From positions 124,001 to 188,000 of the forward strand of contig JABYQQ010000009.1 of NCBI GenBank assembly GCA_022605405.1: a DNA stretch of 64,000 bases. The letters are read 5' to 3'. Source of the DNA: Earliella scabrosa (taxonomy: Eukaryota > Basidiomycota > Agaricomycetes > Polyporales > Polyporaceae). Both the position numbers and the translations under genes were made by a program. A model generated the notes under the pieces. That model ran no database searches. It saw only the letters and a program-made list of their open reading frames with translations, and was not told the origin of the DNA. Of the stretch, positions 1 to 11,559 are shown piece by piece; positions within the stretch are counted from its first letter, which is position 1; each line of letters opens with the position of its first letter.

Positions 1-566
1 GATGCGTAATGGACCAAGTACAGGTCGACCTGTTTGATGCCCATCTGTATGGCACGCGGCGGCGTGGCTCGTCAATAATGAACTAATGCATGCATCACGG
101 ACTGCATGAGACTGACCGAGTCCAAACTGTTGTGGATCGCCTGCTCGATAGATGTTGTTCCAGACCACTTGGTGGTGATGAAGAACTCCGAGCGCGAGAG
201 ACCGCATTCGCGGAGGGCGCGTCCGACGTACGGCTCAGTTTTGTATACTGATATGTCGGCTCGCATGAGTATGACGGGTTTATGAACCGATGAGGAGGAA
301 ACATACACTGCGCAGAGTCAAGGTGCGAGTAACCTGTCTCAATGGCTTGGATCACGCCGTCGGAAATGTCGCCCTGCACGAGCCAAGTTACGATGATTGA
401 CTCGAACTGCCCGGAGTGAATGTGACGCACCTTTCCTCTCCAACTCGACCCCGTCCCGAAGGCGAGCTCAGGCATCTATATAGTGCGTGTGAGTAACATT
501 CCGGCAAGCACGGTGGTACGAAAGTACCTCATTTCCGTCATGGAGCTTGACCGTTCCCCAAGGCAT
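1..566 (-). CDS. Aldo/keto reductase, 3' part cut by window edge (AKR copy 1)
   Basis: NAD(P)H-dependent aldo/keto reductase, probably cytosolic. The ATG at 566-564 opens a short exon reading MPWGTVKLHDGNE, followed by an intron and an exon from 475 reading MPELAFGTGSSW. Catalytic residues are visible: Asp in the YSHLDSAQ block, Lys in FITTKWSG, and His in LYLVH right at the window edge. At least three short introns with gtgcgt-type donors interrupt it. The C-terminal half lies beyond base 1. It is a tandem, same-strand paralogue of the gene at 1137-2548, with the same tiny first exon and the same split before the MP-x-[LI]-AFGTG block. A TATA-like element lies about 90 bp upstream. The substrate cannot be told from sequence; the family reduces carbonyls of sugars, aldehydes and ketones. 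Confidence 0.85.
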
Positions 567-1136
567 AGTAGGCTAAATTTCAGGCAAGATGAGCGGAGAG
601 AAGGAAGAAGGGGGCGCTGGTCGCGACTGCAGGCTGCCATTTCGCACCCATACTTATATACGAGTGAAAGCAAACGCGATCGCGAAAGTGAGACATGACA
701 TTGACACGGAGGCCGAGGGACGGAGGACGAACGTTTCAACTGATTAGATGACACCGGCAAGGTGTTATCTGATAGGCTGGCATCTAATCTGATATGATGT
801 AGGCACCTTCGGACTTCCTCGGAATCGGACTGTCCAGGTACCTCCGATGGCCAGCGTACTTACCGCAGGCTCGCGAAGCCGCAACCGAAGCCTTGTACCC
901 TCTTTCTGTCATAGCTGGCTGTTAGGACGGGTTGCTGACATCAACGACCAATGCCAGGATCATGGCGCGTGGAAACACTGAGCACTTGAAGTCGTGTTCG
1001 ACGATCATGCAGAAGCCGCACGACGCCTGGACACTAGAACGCCACTACACCGCCAAGCTTGCATAACCCCATCGGGAGTGAGTAACCACGTTGAAAGAGA
1101 TGCTCGTGAGAATACGTCAATCCGAGCGGGCCGACT
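567..1136. other. Intergenic, between the two AKR genes
   Basis: About 570 bp between the start of AKR copy 1 and the stop of AKR copy 2. It should hold the 3' UTR of copy 2 and the promoter of copy 1. I see no coding exon, repeat or RNA gene. Confidence 0.6.
653..660 (-). promoter_or_regulatory. TATA-like box for AKR copy 1
   Basis: TATATAAG read on the minus strand, about 90 bp upstream of the ATG at 566. Position and orientation fit a core promoter. Function is inferred. Confidence 0.45.
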
Positions 1137-2548
1137 CTACCAGACATAGTAGAAGTAGCAGAACAGCTGCAGCAGGAGTGCTGGTAGGAGAATATACTTG
1201 TTCCTCCGCAGGTTCGTCATGATCTTGCTTGGCGGTCCTTTCGCGCCTGCTTCGTCAATGGCCTTGACTTCCTCCTCGGTCAGCGGTGCTGCATACAACG
1301 ACAAGGGTTAACAGAGCCGCGCATAACAAGTAACCAGTACGTACGCAGATTGGTAATGTCGAGATACTCTTGCAGGTGTGTCTTATTGGAACTGGTCCTA
1401 CGGTGGGAGTGAGCAGTGCACCAACAAGACACGGAATGACAGACGTACGTGACAATAGCTACGCCCTTGCTTCTGACCCAGGAGAGGATCACTTGGGTAG
1501 GCGTGGCATTCAAACGCTTAGCAGCGGCTTGAACTGGCTTGTCCACGGGACCACCAGGATACATCGTAATGGGTCTGTGGGATACGTTCAGCGCTCCGAC
1601 GGAGCCGAATGGGGCGGGGAGGCATACTGTAGGCTACTGTATGCCTCAGTGACGATCCCGTGTTTCGCGCTGAACTCGAGCAATTCCTTGTTCTGGGCGT
1701 AGTTATACGGGTGAAACAATATCTGATCATAGTGTGCCAGTACTTGAGCCCTACGAACGCATGCCATGGGGCCTAGCTCACCTGATTGACAGCAGGTTTC
1801 ACTGTCGCGACCTTGACCAGATCCTGCATTAGTTTCAGGTCGAAGTTGCTCACACCGATGCTCCTATATGATGTTAGCTTATGAGAGAACTAGCAGCAAT
1901 GAGAAGCAGAGTTGACTGACTTAGCGAGACCAGCCTCCTTGATCTTCTCGAACTCTTTCCAGTCCTGTGCCAGGTCCTTCACGAAGTACGGATTGTGAAT
2001 CAAGTAGAGGTCGACTTGTTTGACGCCGAGCTAACACAGCAGGTTGAGGCCACGAGAGCAGTGGCAGGGGGGAAGCAGGCATACCTGATCCAAGCTATGG
2101 TTGATAGCTTCAGGGATTGAAGTGACGCCAGACCACTTTGTCGTGAGATAGAGGTCGGAACGGTCGAGGCCACTCTCGCGGATTGCACGTCCGACACTGT
2201 CCTCTGTCCGGTACCCTGCCACACGGACCGTAAAGAAGGGAATGCCATACCGCGCATCCATGTGTACTCACATTGTGCCGAGTCGATATGTGAGAACCCC
2301 GTCTCAATGGCTTGAATCACGTAGTCCGTGACGTCCTACGCACGAAACGGGGCATTCGTACGGATCCATGTGAGAGACGACCCCGAGATACGCACCTGAC
2401 CCTTCCACTTTGACCCGGTACCAAATGCAATAACAGGCATCTACATACGTACCAGGGTCTGGCGTCAGTGGCCCGTCCGACGTCGATACTTGTTGAGCGG
2501 AGGTCTCACTTCATTCCCATCGTTGAGCTTGACTGTCCCGACCACCAT
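1137..2548 (-). CDS. Aldo/keto reductase with C-terminal hydrophobic tail (AKR copy 2)
   Basis: Complete aldo/keto reductase gene with many short introns. The ATG at 2548-2546 begins MVVGTVKLNDGNE; the next exon (from about 2440) reads MPVIAFGTGSKWKG. The catalytic tetrad is visible in order: Asp in the GFSHIDSAQ block, Tyr in WYRTEDSVGRA just after an intron, Lys in LTTKWSG and His in VDLYLIHNP. Later exons give PTQVILSWVRSKG and HLQEYLDITNL, the NADPH-binding C-terminal part. The last exon ends with a strongly hydrophobic stretch, ILLPALLLQLFCYFYYVW, then TAG at 1139-1137. That looks like a tail anchor, which soluble aldo/keto reductases lack, so endomembrane or mitochondrial outer-membrane attachment is inferred. 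It is the tandem partner of AKR copy 1 and diverges from the severin gene at 2841. Confidence 0.85.
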
Positions 2549-2840
2549 GCTGTCAAGAGAATGCTATGCCGCCTAGCTGTCGCGGGGATTGTTCAGGGTG
2601 TAGTGACGGCGTAGAGCAAGGTCTGGGATAGTGGGGCATGTTGATTACGGAGCAGTGAGAGTAATAGGTTGTGAACTTGCCGCTCTCGCAATAGACGCTC
2701 ATAATAGGCACATAGATTAGATTAGCCCGATGACGTGCACTGTTCGGAGATATGATCGCGACGAGAGCTTGCCTTGAACCTGCCTTGCGCTACGTACTGG
2801 TACCCTTCACTACCTCACCTCCAGCTCCTGGCTCAACACT

Positions 2841-4241
2841 ATGGCGATGCTTACTAGGCCTCAGAAGTACGACATAGAGGACTCGAATATTGCACTGCTA
2901 GGCTCAGATGTGCGTAAAGGCTGCCAGCATGCCAATGATCGTATTACACGGTACGCCCAACTGACTCTAATAGCCATCAGCTCGAGAAAGAAGTACGCGA
3001 ACATGCCGGAGACCACGAATCTGCATGGGACTCTGCGGGACAGGAGCCGGGCCTGGATATTTGGAGGATCGAGCAGTTCCAGGTGAAGGAATGGCCGAAG
3101 GAACACTACGGCTACTTCTTCGACGGAGACTCGTATATTGTCCTGCACGTACGTACTCGCATTGTTGTGCGCGCATCGCAGTTCTTCATCTTCATGTGCT
3201 TGGCTGCACCCCAGACATACAAGAAGAATGCGGACAGTGAAGATCTCGCCTACGACCTTCACTTCTGGCTGGGCTCGGAAACGTCCCAGGACGAAGCCGG
3301 CACTGCGGCGTACAAGACTGTTGAGCTCGATGATCGTACGTGCTACCCCTCCCTTGACCGAAGAATGCTCGGCTCAACACCAATCAGACCTCGGCGGAGC
3401 TCCAGTCCAATACCGCGAGGTACAATCCTACGAATCACCCCGCTTCCTCTCCTACTTCCCCAAGTTCGTCTGCATGCACGGCGGCACCGCATCGGGCTTC
3501 CATCACGTCTCCGAGGCTCCCCCAGACAACACCCGCCGCTTCTTCCGCATCAGCTCGACCCAGGTCCCCGGCCGCCCCACATCCCTCCTGCAAATCCGCG
3601 AAGTCCCCGCCGAGGGTTCCAGCATCCAGCAGGGCGGCGTCTACGTGCTCGACATGGGCGACAAGCTCTGGCAATTCAACACTGAGGACGCCGTGGGCAA
3701 GGTCAAGTTCAAGGCGGCCGAGTTCGTCCAATCCCTGGTAAGCGAACGTCAGAGCCAGTGCGACACTACCGTCTACGGTCAGTCGTCCTTCAAGTCACCC
3801 TTGCAGAGGAGCCCATGGCTGACGAGTCAAACAGACGAACACGGACAAGGCGCAGGCATATTCCTCTCCGAGTTCGGCCTCAGGGAAGTTAACCCTGCCG
3901 GAGCGTCCGCCGAGGCCGCCACCGAGAAGCAGCTCTTCCGCCTCTCCGACAGCTCAGGCGAGCTCGTCTTCGAGGCCGTCTTCCCCGCCACCGAGGACTC
4001 GCTGTCTTCCGACGACGCCTTCATCCTCGACGACAGCGCAAACGCGAGCGCGCCCGCGATCTACGTCTGGATCGGCAGCCGCGCGTCGCTCAACGAGCGC
4101 CGCCTTGCGCTCCAGTACGGACAGCGGTACTTGTACCAGCACCGGCAGAACGGCGGTCGTGCTGCGCTCGCGACGAACCTCGTCAAGATCAGCGAGGGGC
4201 GCGAGACGGACGAGTTCAGAGCTGCCATCTCCGCATCGTAA
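2841..4241 (+). CDS. Severin/gelsolin-family actin-binding protein
   Basis: Predicted 384-residue protein from five exons: 2841-2909, 2981-3148, 3215-3335, 3388-3777 and 3835-4241, with phases that join exactly. The 57-bp last intron keeps an open frame, so a naive ORF call would read through it. The protein starts MAMLTRPQKYDIEDSNIALL. It carries gelsolin repeat hallmarks: LDIWRIEQFQVKEWP and GYFFDGDSYIVLH in repeat 1; YDLHFWLGSETSQDEAGTAA and YESPRFLSYF at the end of repeat 1; then repeat 2 (RISSTQVPGRPTSLLQIREV) and repeat 3 near the C-terminus (IYVWIGSRASLNERRLAL). Three repeats and this length match severin and fragmin rather than six-repeat gelsolin. Role by family: Ca2+-dependent severing and capping of actin filaments in the cytoplasm. 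It converges on the WD40 gene, with 169 bp between stops. Confidence 0.93.
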
Positions 4242-4410
4242 GGCGGCAAGCGACGGACTGCGGGGTAGTAGGGATATACCTTGCAACTCAGAAGACGTAC
4301 CGGTGTATGAATACGTACGGATGAATGTGCTGAATGTAATGTACAACCTACTCAGATACAACGCAGTGCGCAGCGAAGAACGGGCTGCTATATCGATACA
4401 TCTCCATCTA

Positions 4411-6641
4411 CTAGTCAGAGTCGTCGTCGGAAGATTCGTCGCTACTACTGTCGCATTCGTACGGGTACATCATGAAGACGTCCCCATGCATCTCCTGCAG
4501 TAATATCCTGCGACACCACACAAGGTCGTAAACCAGTCAGACTATCTTTCGTAGGATCGGACTCACCCGTCAAACAGGGCGATCGCCTGCTCGTCATCAT
4601 CGTCTTCATCCATCAGCTCGTCGAGCAGGCTTGCGGCTGCCATGCGCCGGCTGCCGGGTGTGGGGACGTCTGTCGGAGTGAGCGACAGAGGCTCGGTGCA
4701 GGGGGACGCCTCGGTCGGGCTGTGGAGGCGGATGTAGCGCTCGATGCCGGCGGTCAGGATGTATGGCCGATACGGGTGCATGAGAGCCGTGTTGACGATG
4801 GACTGATGCCCTGTGAGGCGGCGTATACATGAGCCAACATATAGATGACGAGTCGAGCCGCGCACCTGCCATTCGATCTAGAGGCGTGGATATGTCCATC
4901 GGGACGTATCTAGGCCCCTCAGGTGAGGATGCATATCCTAGACATTCGAACGCATCTTGCGTAAGCAGCGCATACACACATACGACGGCGAGAGAGGAAT
5001 GCAAACACACGCACCGATCTCGCCTGGCCGTTCGTTTCTGGCCCAGTCCAGAGGGTCCACGACCATTCGGGCGTTCAGCATGTCTGCTTCGTCGGGGATC
5101 TTCCACACATACGTCCGGAAGTCGTCCGAACCCTGGGCATAGTACGTGTCCCTATCCGAGCCGAGCCCGCCGAAGCTCCCGTGCTTGATGGTGCAGCTGT
5201 TGGTGTACGTCTGCGCACCAGAGGGGACTGGCGAGCCGTCTGGCAGGTGCTGCCCGCTGAATGTCGCGATGGGGTACGGATCGTTGAGCGTGTACATGGT
5301 GGGCACATGGTGCTGTAGATGGAGTAAGATAATGGGTTACTTCATATGAACTGACGACAGACGTACAAGCATCGTCACGGCTAGCCTGCGACCTGGAACG
5401 ACGTAGGTGAAGACGAATGACATCTCTGTACTAGCTATTCTCACCTTCCCGATCAAATGTGAGACTACTAGCCTCTGGTCTTGCCATCCGAGCCACACCC
5501 TGTTTAGCTATTGACGTCACATACTGAGTGATGTCAGTCATTTCGCGCAGGTCCGCCGCGAATGCTCACTTCGTGGACAATTCCTTGATTACGACGCTGA
5601 GAGAGCGGTCCGAACGCCATCCGCACGTCACGCAGACAGACAGATCCGCGGTTGTCGCTCGTCGCGCATATGTGCGGCATTGTCGGGTGGTACTGGACGC
5701 AAGTAACCTCCGCAGGGTGTTGCAGGACTCTTTGAGCTCCAGTGTACTGTGGGTTGTCGCGCATGTCGTGCATGATGATTCGGCCATCTTCACTATGGGG
5801 AAGGTGTTATGTATGCCCCTGAGAGTTCTGAGGATCGGCGCACTCACGCGCAGCTCATGAGCAGTTGATCATGCTCCGGATGACATGATATGCCCCGGAT
5901 GCTGTCCTGCCGCATCTTAAACGGAGCTGTCGTGCAGACATAGCAAGATCCACATACCTCATGTTGCTGATTGCTCCAGCTAGGGGAACCAAGGCCGGCG
6001 CGGCCTACAGGCGAACTCAGGTGCGAGATGTCGTATTGGTAGATATTGTCTGACGTATCTCCGCTGTCGAGCAGGTTGGCTTCGCATGACCGGAGGGCTT
6101 TGGATTGGTTAACTCACGAGTATACAAATTGGCCCGAGGCGGAGAAAGCGAGACAGAAGACGTTGGACTACACATGCAACTCTCCAACTCAGCATCTAGG
6201 CGAAGAAATCCGCAGTATGAGCTGCTCACTCGTGGTCCAGTGAACCCCCAGGTGGGTGCAGATAGCCCCTCCTGGTTGAAATCCCAGAGTTGGACGTACG
6301 GATCTGTCAACAAATGTTAGCACGAAGGAATTCACCGAATACCAGTGCAGAACGTACCATCTCCGGCACTAGCAAGCCATCTGCCATCTCGAGAGAACGC
6401 AAGCGCATTCACGCACGAGGTATGCCCTAGTAGTTTCCTACGATTGAGGGAACCACAGTCAGTGTCAGCGATTGTGCATGACATCTCAACACCGCGTGTC
6501 CCTTAACTTGGAGTAGGGTAAACCGTCTCGCAGTAGTGCGTCAATTGCACGTCGCCGTGCAACTCGAGGGTGGCTTTTTTCAAAGGCATCTGTGTCCTTG
6601 AGGTACACACTTGACGACGCGAAGGACGATGCATGTTCCAT
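4411..6641 (-). CDS. WD40 protein of the DCAF5-like class
   Basis: Multi-exon gene. The ATG at 6641-6639 starts MEHASSFASSSVYLKDTDAF. N-terminal exons give RRAIDALLRDGLPYSKLRDT then LLGHTSCVNALAFSRDGRW, followed by PYVQLWDFNQEGLSAPTWG. Middle exons read IMHDMRDNPQY (from about 5775) with VLQHPAEVTCVQYHPTMPH, then YTLNDPYPIATFSG and DDFRTYVWKIPDEADMLNAR, and finally HQSIVNTALMHPYRPYILTA. These are repeated WD40 blades with GH...WD-type spacing. The C-terminus is acidic and serine-rich and ends just before TAG at 4413-4411. The order of elements resembles DDB1-CUL4-associated factors of the DCAF5/6/8 group, so a substrate-receptor role in a CUL4 ubiquitin ligase is inferred. Exon borders between 5300 and 6300 were not all resolved. 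Confidence 0.83.
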
Positions 6642-7180
6642 GAGCGAGTCGAAGTTTGGGGGTACTCAACTATGAAGGCCCGACAGGATGAACAAGCAGT
6701 CCTCGGACACCGCTACTTCTCAAGAGTGAGAACAGGCTGAATGGCTCAGCTGTGGGTGGCACAGAGACAACTCGAATGAATTCTAGGCTGGGTCGTGGTG
6801 GTTGTGATGCAAGGACGTTATGGCGTTTCACGAGCGTCTTTTGTTGGTCTCTTGTCTCTCCTCCTCAATGAGTCAATCTGCTGTACTCTACTCCAGTCTC
6901 CAGCCTGAGTCGTGCAGTCTCTTCCCCGACACCTGCTGCACAACCTTCGCCCCGGGATACTCAATCATAGGCCAAGGATAGTCAATCAATGTCGCTGTCG
7001 GGACGATCGCTCTCATGGAGATATCCTGACTGGGACTTGATCATTCAGCCAGTCCGAATGCCAACCTCGGAGGCTGACACCCGCAGCGGCTGAACGACAT
7101 GGGGAGGAATCATATCTCGGTTACATAGTGCGTTCACAGTTTGCGCCCAGTCGTCCTAGTACACGCACATCCCTGTCCCC
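6642..7180. other. Divergent promoter region
   Basis: About 540 bp between the starts of the WD40 gene (minus) and the SDR gene (plus). It should hold both promoters. I see no coding exon or repeat. Confidence 0.55.
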
Positions 7181-8047
7181 ATGTCGCCCTTCATCCTCAT
7201 TTCCCCAGCGACGCGCGGCCTTTCGCTTGCCCTCGTCCGACACTACCTTCGCACGACCTCCCTCCCCGTCTTTGGCACCTATCGACCGCACCCACCTGCC
7301 CAGTTGGGGACCTCCACGTCCGAGGAACCAAGGACGCCAGACTCGGTGCGCGAGCACATCCTTCGTCCACTCAGCGCCCATGGTGTCGATCCTACCCGTC
7401 TCCGGGTCCTTCCTCTGGACCTTACGTCGGAGGAAAGCATTGCCTCTGCAGCCGACGCTCTTGGACAAGCCCTCCTAGAGCTCTCCACCGACCCTTCCTA
7501 CATTCGCATCGCGTTTTTCCTCGGTGGCTTGCTCTACCCCGAGCGACAGCCTGCGGACCTGGATCTTGAGAAGATCATGGAGACATTCAAGCTGAATACT
7601 ATCTCGCACATGCTCCTCATCAAGCATTTCTCCCGCTTCCTGCCCCCTGCCGCCTCTCCTCGCACCTCCGAGTCCAATGAAGACGAACAGCTGGACACGG
7701 CTTCCAGTCTCGCGAAGTGGGTCCACGCCTCGGCCCGTGTCGGTTCGGTGTCGGACAACCGTCTCGGCGGCTGGTACTCCTACCGTGCGTCCAAGGCCGC
7801 GCTCAACCAGGTCATCCGCACGTTCGACCTCCACCTGCAGGCGAAGAAGCTTCCTGCGATCTGCGTCGGGGTCCATCCCGGCACGGTCAAGACGGATCTC
7901 AGCAAGGCCTTCTGGAAGAGCGTTCCTCCGGGGAAGTTGTTTGAGCCAGACTTCGCTGCCGAGAAGTTGGCGGAGGTTGTGCAGAAGCTAGGCGCTGCAC
8001 AGAGGGGGCGTGTGTGGGACTGGAAGGGTGATGAAGTAAAGCCGTAG
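7181..8047 (+). CDS. Short-chain dehydrogenase/reductase, C-factor-like, intronless
   Basis: Single open frame of 288 residues in a window where almost every gene is split. The ATG context is cccATGtcg. The start, MSPFILISPATRGLSLALVR, sits where classical SDRs carry TGxxxGxG; here the first and last glycines are replaced by Pro and Ser. The rest of the SDR core is present: LDLTSEESIASAADAL (Asp after beta 4 region), FKLNTISHMLLIKHF (structural Asn), ASARVGSVSDN (catalytic Ser), GGWYSYRASKAALNQ (Tyr-x3-Lys) and VGVHPGTVKTDLS (PG motif). Family role: NAD(P)-dependent oxidoreduction of an unknown substrate; the 'SARVGSxSDN...GGWYSYRASK' pair is typical of the C-factor/carbonyl-reductase-like branch. 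It converges on FunK1-A with 180 bp between stops. Confidence 0.92.
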   Translation: MSPFILISPATRGLSLALVRHYLRTTSLPVFGTYRPHPPAQLGTSTSEEPRTPDSVREHILRPLSAHGVDPTRLRVLPLDLTSEESIASAADALGQALLELSTDPSYIRIAFFLGGLLYPERQPADLDLEKIMETFKLNTISHMLLIKHFSRFLPPAASPRTSESNEDEQLDTASSLAKWVHASARVGSVSDNRLGGWYSYRASKAALNQVIRTFDLHLQAKKLPAICVGVHPGTVKTDLSKAFWKSVPPGKLFEPDFAAEKLAEVVQKLGAAQRGRVWDWKGDEVKP

Positions 8048-8227
8048 AGGTGTGTTGTTATGCGTCTGTCTTTCTCGTGACCTGTGTACATCTCCGTGGA
8101 CCCTTCGCGACGTGATCGACGTCTTTATCACTTCAATGCATGCTTTGTGGCTAGGATGAAATACAGTGAACAACGAAGCACCATGCACCGAACGACAAGA
8201 CAAGGCGCAGAAGAACACAAGAGCACG

Positions 8228-11010
8228 TTACGCGACAGCATGGTCATAGGGGGTCCATGAATCTGAAACTACCATAGACTGCCTGCCCGACACGGTGACC
8301 CGAGGTAGCCTGCCTGAGTGACGGGCACTGCGGGGAACTTTGCCACCGTGATTGGTTTCGGGTCCGGGTCCGATAGTCCCCTTGGCCTGGTTTCGCTGCT
8401 CGACAATTCGCGCAATTCGTCGAGGGAAGGAACGGCGAGGAGAAAGCGGAGTCGGAGTTGAATGAGAGAGAGAAGGTAGGCAGTCAAGACTGGAAGGATT
8501 GAAGGCGTTAGGTGTCTCGAGAGTCGCAGGTTGTCCCCGTTCGAGGTCCAATCCAGCGTCATCGTCTTGCATGGCGACTTTCCGCGGAGAGCCGCAGCCA
8601 TAAGACGGGCAACTCACACTCTGGACTCCCTCGTAGAACTCTCCCGTCGCACGTGGATGGTCGTGGACTACTCGGTCGTTGACGGGCAGCATGTGGGTGT
8701 CAAGGAATTCGGTCCAGAATTTATCGACATGGTTTGGGGTCCATCTCTTCCTTTTCACCGCCAGGGCCTCGGCGTTATTGACGGGAACGTCCTTGTCCTC
8801 CTCGCGATAGGGTCTATCGCCCAGGGCCAGATCTACTCGAGGACAGCATAGGTCCAACATCAAGTTGACCCATGTCTTGAGAACAGGGTGGAACTTGGGG
8901 GGATCGGTGTAAGTCCGGGCTAGCCTATTCACGGCCTTGGCGAGTCCACCGAAATGATCGTCACCCATGAGCTGGCGGTACTCGAAGAACATCTCGATCG
9001 TCGACGCCAGTTGGCCGGGAGAGAGTTGGTGAGGCAACCAGAGATACGCACAATACAGGACAACGTAGATGAGCGACTCCATGTCGTCCTGTATTGTATG
9101 TCTGTGGTTCGTTCCGCCAAGTTCCACCACTGCGAAGGACATGAACTCCCAGGTGCCCTGTGGCGGCGATCGGGCTTAGCGTGTACACGTATTGTGATGC
9201 GATACAGTAACTCACTACACGTCCAGTCTCGGGCGACGCCCCGGATGCATCGACTTCGCAGGAGTCGTCCCAGTCGATCAGATAGCCCTTTCTCGGACCG
9301 CTATGACCGTCTTCTGCAACCAGAACGATGTTGTTCACGCTGATGTCCTGATGTAGACGAGAGCCTTTCGTCCATGCGTCCTTCATTGCTATTTGTTCAG
9401 TCAGCCCCATGTCGCAGGATGGGCATGCATCGACACATACCTTGGAAGACATCGTTCGTTGCATGCAGAAGCTCTCCCGTGTCCTTGAAACGCGTCAAAC
9501 CGTAGCCGACCGTTCCAAGCACCAGGCGGTAATGGACACGCTTGCCGATCAAGTACTTGCATCCATTTATCCTGCAGGCCCAATCCTCAGTGCAGAACTC
9601 ATCGGTCAAGGTAACCTGGAACTCGTCGACTATCCCACCATCAGTGCATATTACAGCGCAAGGATCAGGACTACTCACGGCCGATAGTCCGCTCGCGTTC
9701 GGGAATGAGGTCAGGCACGTCCCCATGCCATAACAACAGAGGAATGTTCCGTACTCCGACATCGTGCAGCTTACACAGCGTCTCGCCTTCAATGCCTCTG
9801 AAGCGCCAAGTGTCTTTGAGGAAGACTACACGATGAGTCGCGACATCGACGGCCCAGAAACCTCTGGTACCCTTGCCGGCTAGAAAGGAGGGCGTGATCA
9901 CGGGACGAGAGACCAAGTAGCGGCGTACAGTGACCGAGCTGGCGATGGCGCCCTGTTGCAGGACATGGAATGCAGAGACGTGACTGGGTTCGTAATGCGA
10001 TGAAAAAGCTCGGTCGAGCTCAGCCCCATCGACGCCTAGCTGGGACTGAAGGTAGTCCCGTATGCAACGTCGAAACAACGCCTCTTCTACAGCAGATGCC
10101 ACTTGAACTGTCGGGTCGTGTCCACGTCCAGCATCGTCGGCTCGAGCGAAGCGCCAGAAGAAGTCGCAGAGCAACTCCGGCTGAACGCGAATATCGAATG
10201 CTTCGGTGACGATGCACCCCGCGCAATCCCAACGGAAGAGTCGAGCACGCGAGCCGAACAAGGCGACGGTGAAGATGCAGACGCGGGATTGTCGAGCAAG
10301 TATCTCCGTGACATAGGATATGTGTTGTCCTAGTGCCCTGTCTACGAACGCGACGAACGCGGGGTCATCGGATGAAGTGGCGAATTCATGGGTTGCGCTA
10401 CTCGTGCCCTGCGGCGGGTCGACGAAGAAGTCTTGGGTAGGATCCCCAGTGACCTCGACGAAGAGCTCGGCGTAACCGAACTCCTTACGGGATAGAGGGT
10501 CGGAGGAGAGGACAATATCTAGGTTGTCTGGGCGGTAGAGGCAGATGTGTGGCGTCATATATCCCAGTTGATGCGTGTGCGGCGAGCGTGCCGATGCATT
10601 GTCGAAGACGAACCCAGGACATCTGCTCTTGCAAGGTCCGGCCGTCTCCGTGAGTGCTGCAATCTGAGGTCCCAAGTTGAGTTAGTGGCTATAACAAGCT
10701 GTAAGCGGTCACGTACGAGAGGCTCATAGATTCCTGCAGCCGAGTCTGCTCGAGGAGGCACAGATCTGAAGGCATCTCGACTCGACATCCGCTCGTGGGA
10801 GGAGTGGTCGTCTAGACGTAGGAAGTACTTCAGGAATTGCTGCACTGGCATCGGACCCGCTGTCCACTGTCTCGAGTCTTGCACGTTCCGCCTGTTGCGA
10901 GCCGCCGCGCCTCTGTGATCAAAGGCCACGGTGCTTTCGTTCGACGTCGAGTCCAGCGCCAATGGAACGTCGTAGACGCAAAGTGTAGCGGTAGAGAGAG
11001 GCTTGTGCAT
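8228..11010 (-). CDS. FunK1 fungal-type protein kinase, locus A (HQD type)
   Basis: Five coding exons, about 800 residues. I chose the ATG at 11010-11008 (MHKPLSTATLCVYDVPLALD) over an in-frame ATG at 11058, because a TATA-like box lies only about 13 bp above 11058 and the closest paralogue G begins at the equivalent MHQPL. The N-terminal domain reads GPMPV, RCPGFVFDNASARSP, GYMTPHICLY, ELFVEVTGDPTQDFF and GQHISYVTEILARQ. The PD and ExK residues of other copies are replaced here (PH, EVT), and the RWDRAG block reads RWDCAG. The kinase shows GKGTRGFWAVD, VVFLKDTWR, LHQDISVNNI and GYLIDWDDSCE, so the HRD arginine is Gln. DDMESLIYVVLY and RVVHDHPRATGEF are conserved blocks before a basic, Pro/Ser-rich tail with a degenerate SGRLPR motif. 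Closest relative in the window is G (HQD, PYREEDKDVPVNN shared). Confidence 0.9.
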
Positions 11011-11070
11011 GGGAGGAGGAGGTGAGGAGGAGAAAACATCAGAAATGGAGGATGACATCGAGTGGCGGGG

Positions 11071-11076
11071 ATATAT
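11071..11076 (-). promoter_or_regulatory. TATA-like box for FunK1-A
   Basis: ATATAT on the minus strand, about 62 bp upstream of the ATG at 11010 and only 13 bp upstream of the ATG at 11058. If used, transcription would begin below the upstream ATG, which decides the start codon. Confidence 0.4.
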
Positions 11077-11559
11077 GTAGTAGTAGGCTACTAGTTGGCG
11101 CCTGCGGGTAGAGAGCCCTACGTGAGCGCCACAGTGTTGACGGAGTCACTGGCAGCGCAATAAGACACCGTGTAGACTTGCGTGTGTGGGAATACCTGTA
11201 GTCTGTGGTTAACCGAGGGCCTATGGTGTTCAACGAACTTGGTTCTGCGACGTGGACTTGACATTGCTGCGCGAAGACACGAAAGTGTTTTGCCAAGCGA
11301 TGTAGGCTAGATCAAAACAAGAGGGTATCATGATTACAGAGCACCTAGCGCGTTCCACCCACAGCAGACTACAAGATTGGAATATACATGGAGGACGAGT
11401 GATTGGTCGGTGGGAAGGTATAGAGAGCAGAGCGGTGGGCCTTCGGCCTGCGGCATGCTGCAACAAGGACGGGGCCATTCGAGGCCATTCGGCTGCACAG
11501 TAGCCGTTGAGTACAGGCTGATGTACTGTGTGCCCAAAAGTCGATCAAAGTGGATGTTG

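Noticed and set aside
10993..11058. ATG at 11058 as the start of FunK1-A
   Set aside because: A TATA-like box lies 13 bp above it, and the homologous leader of G has a stop codon there; ATG 11010 fits better.
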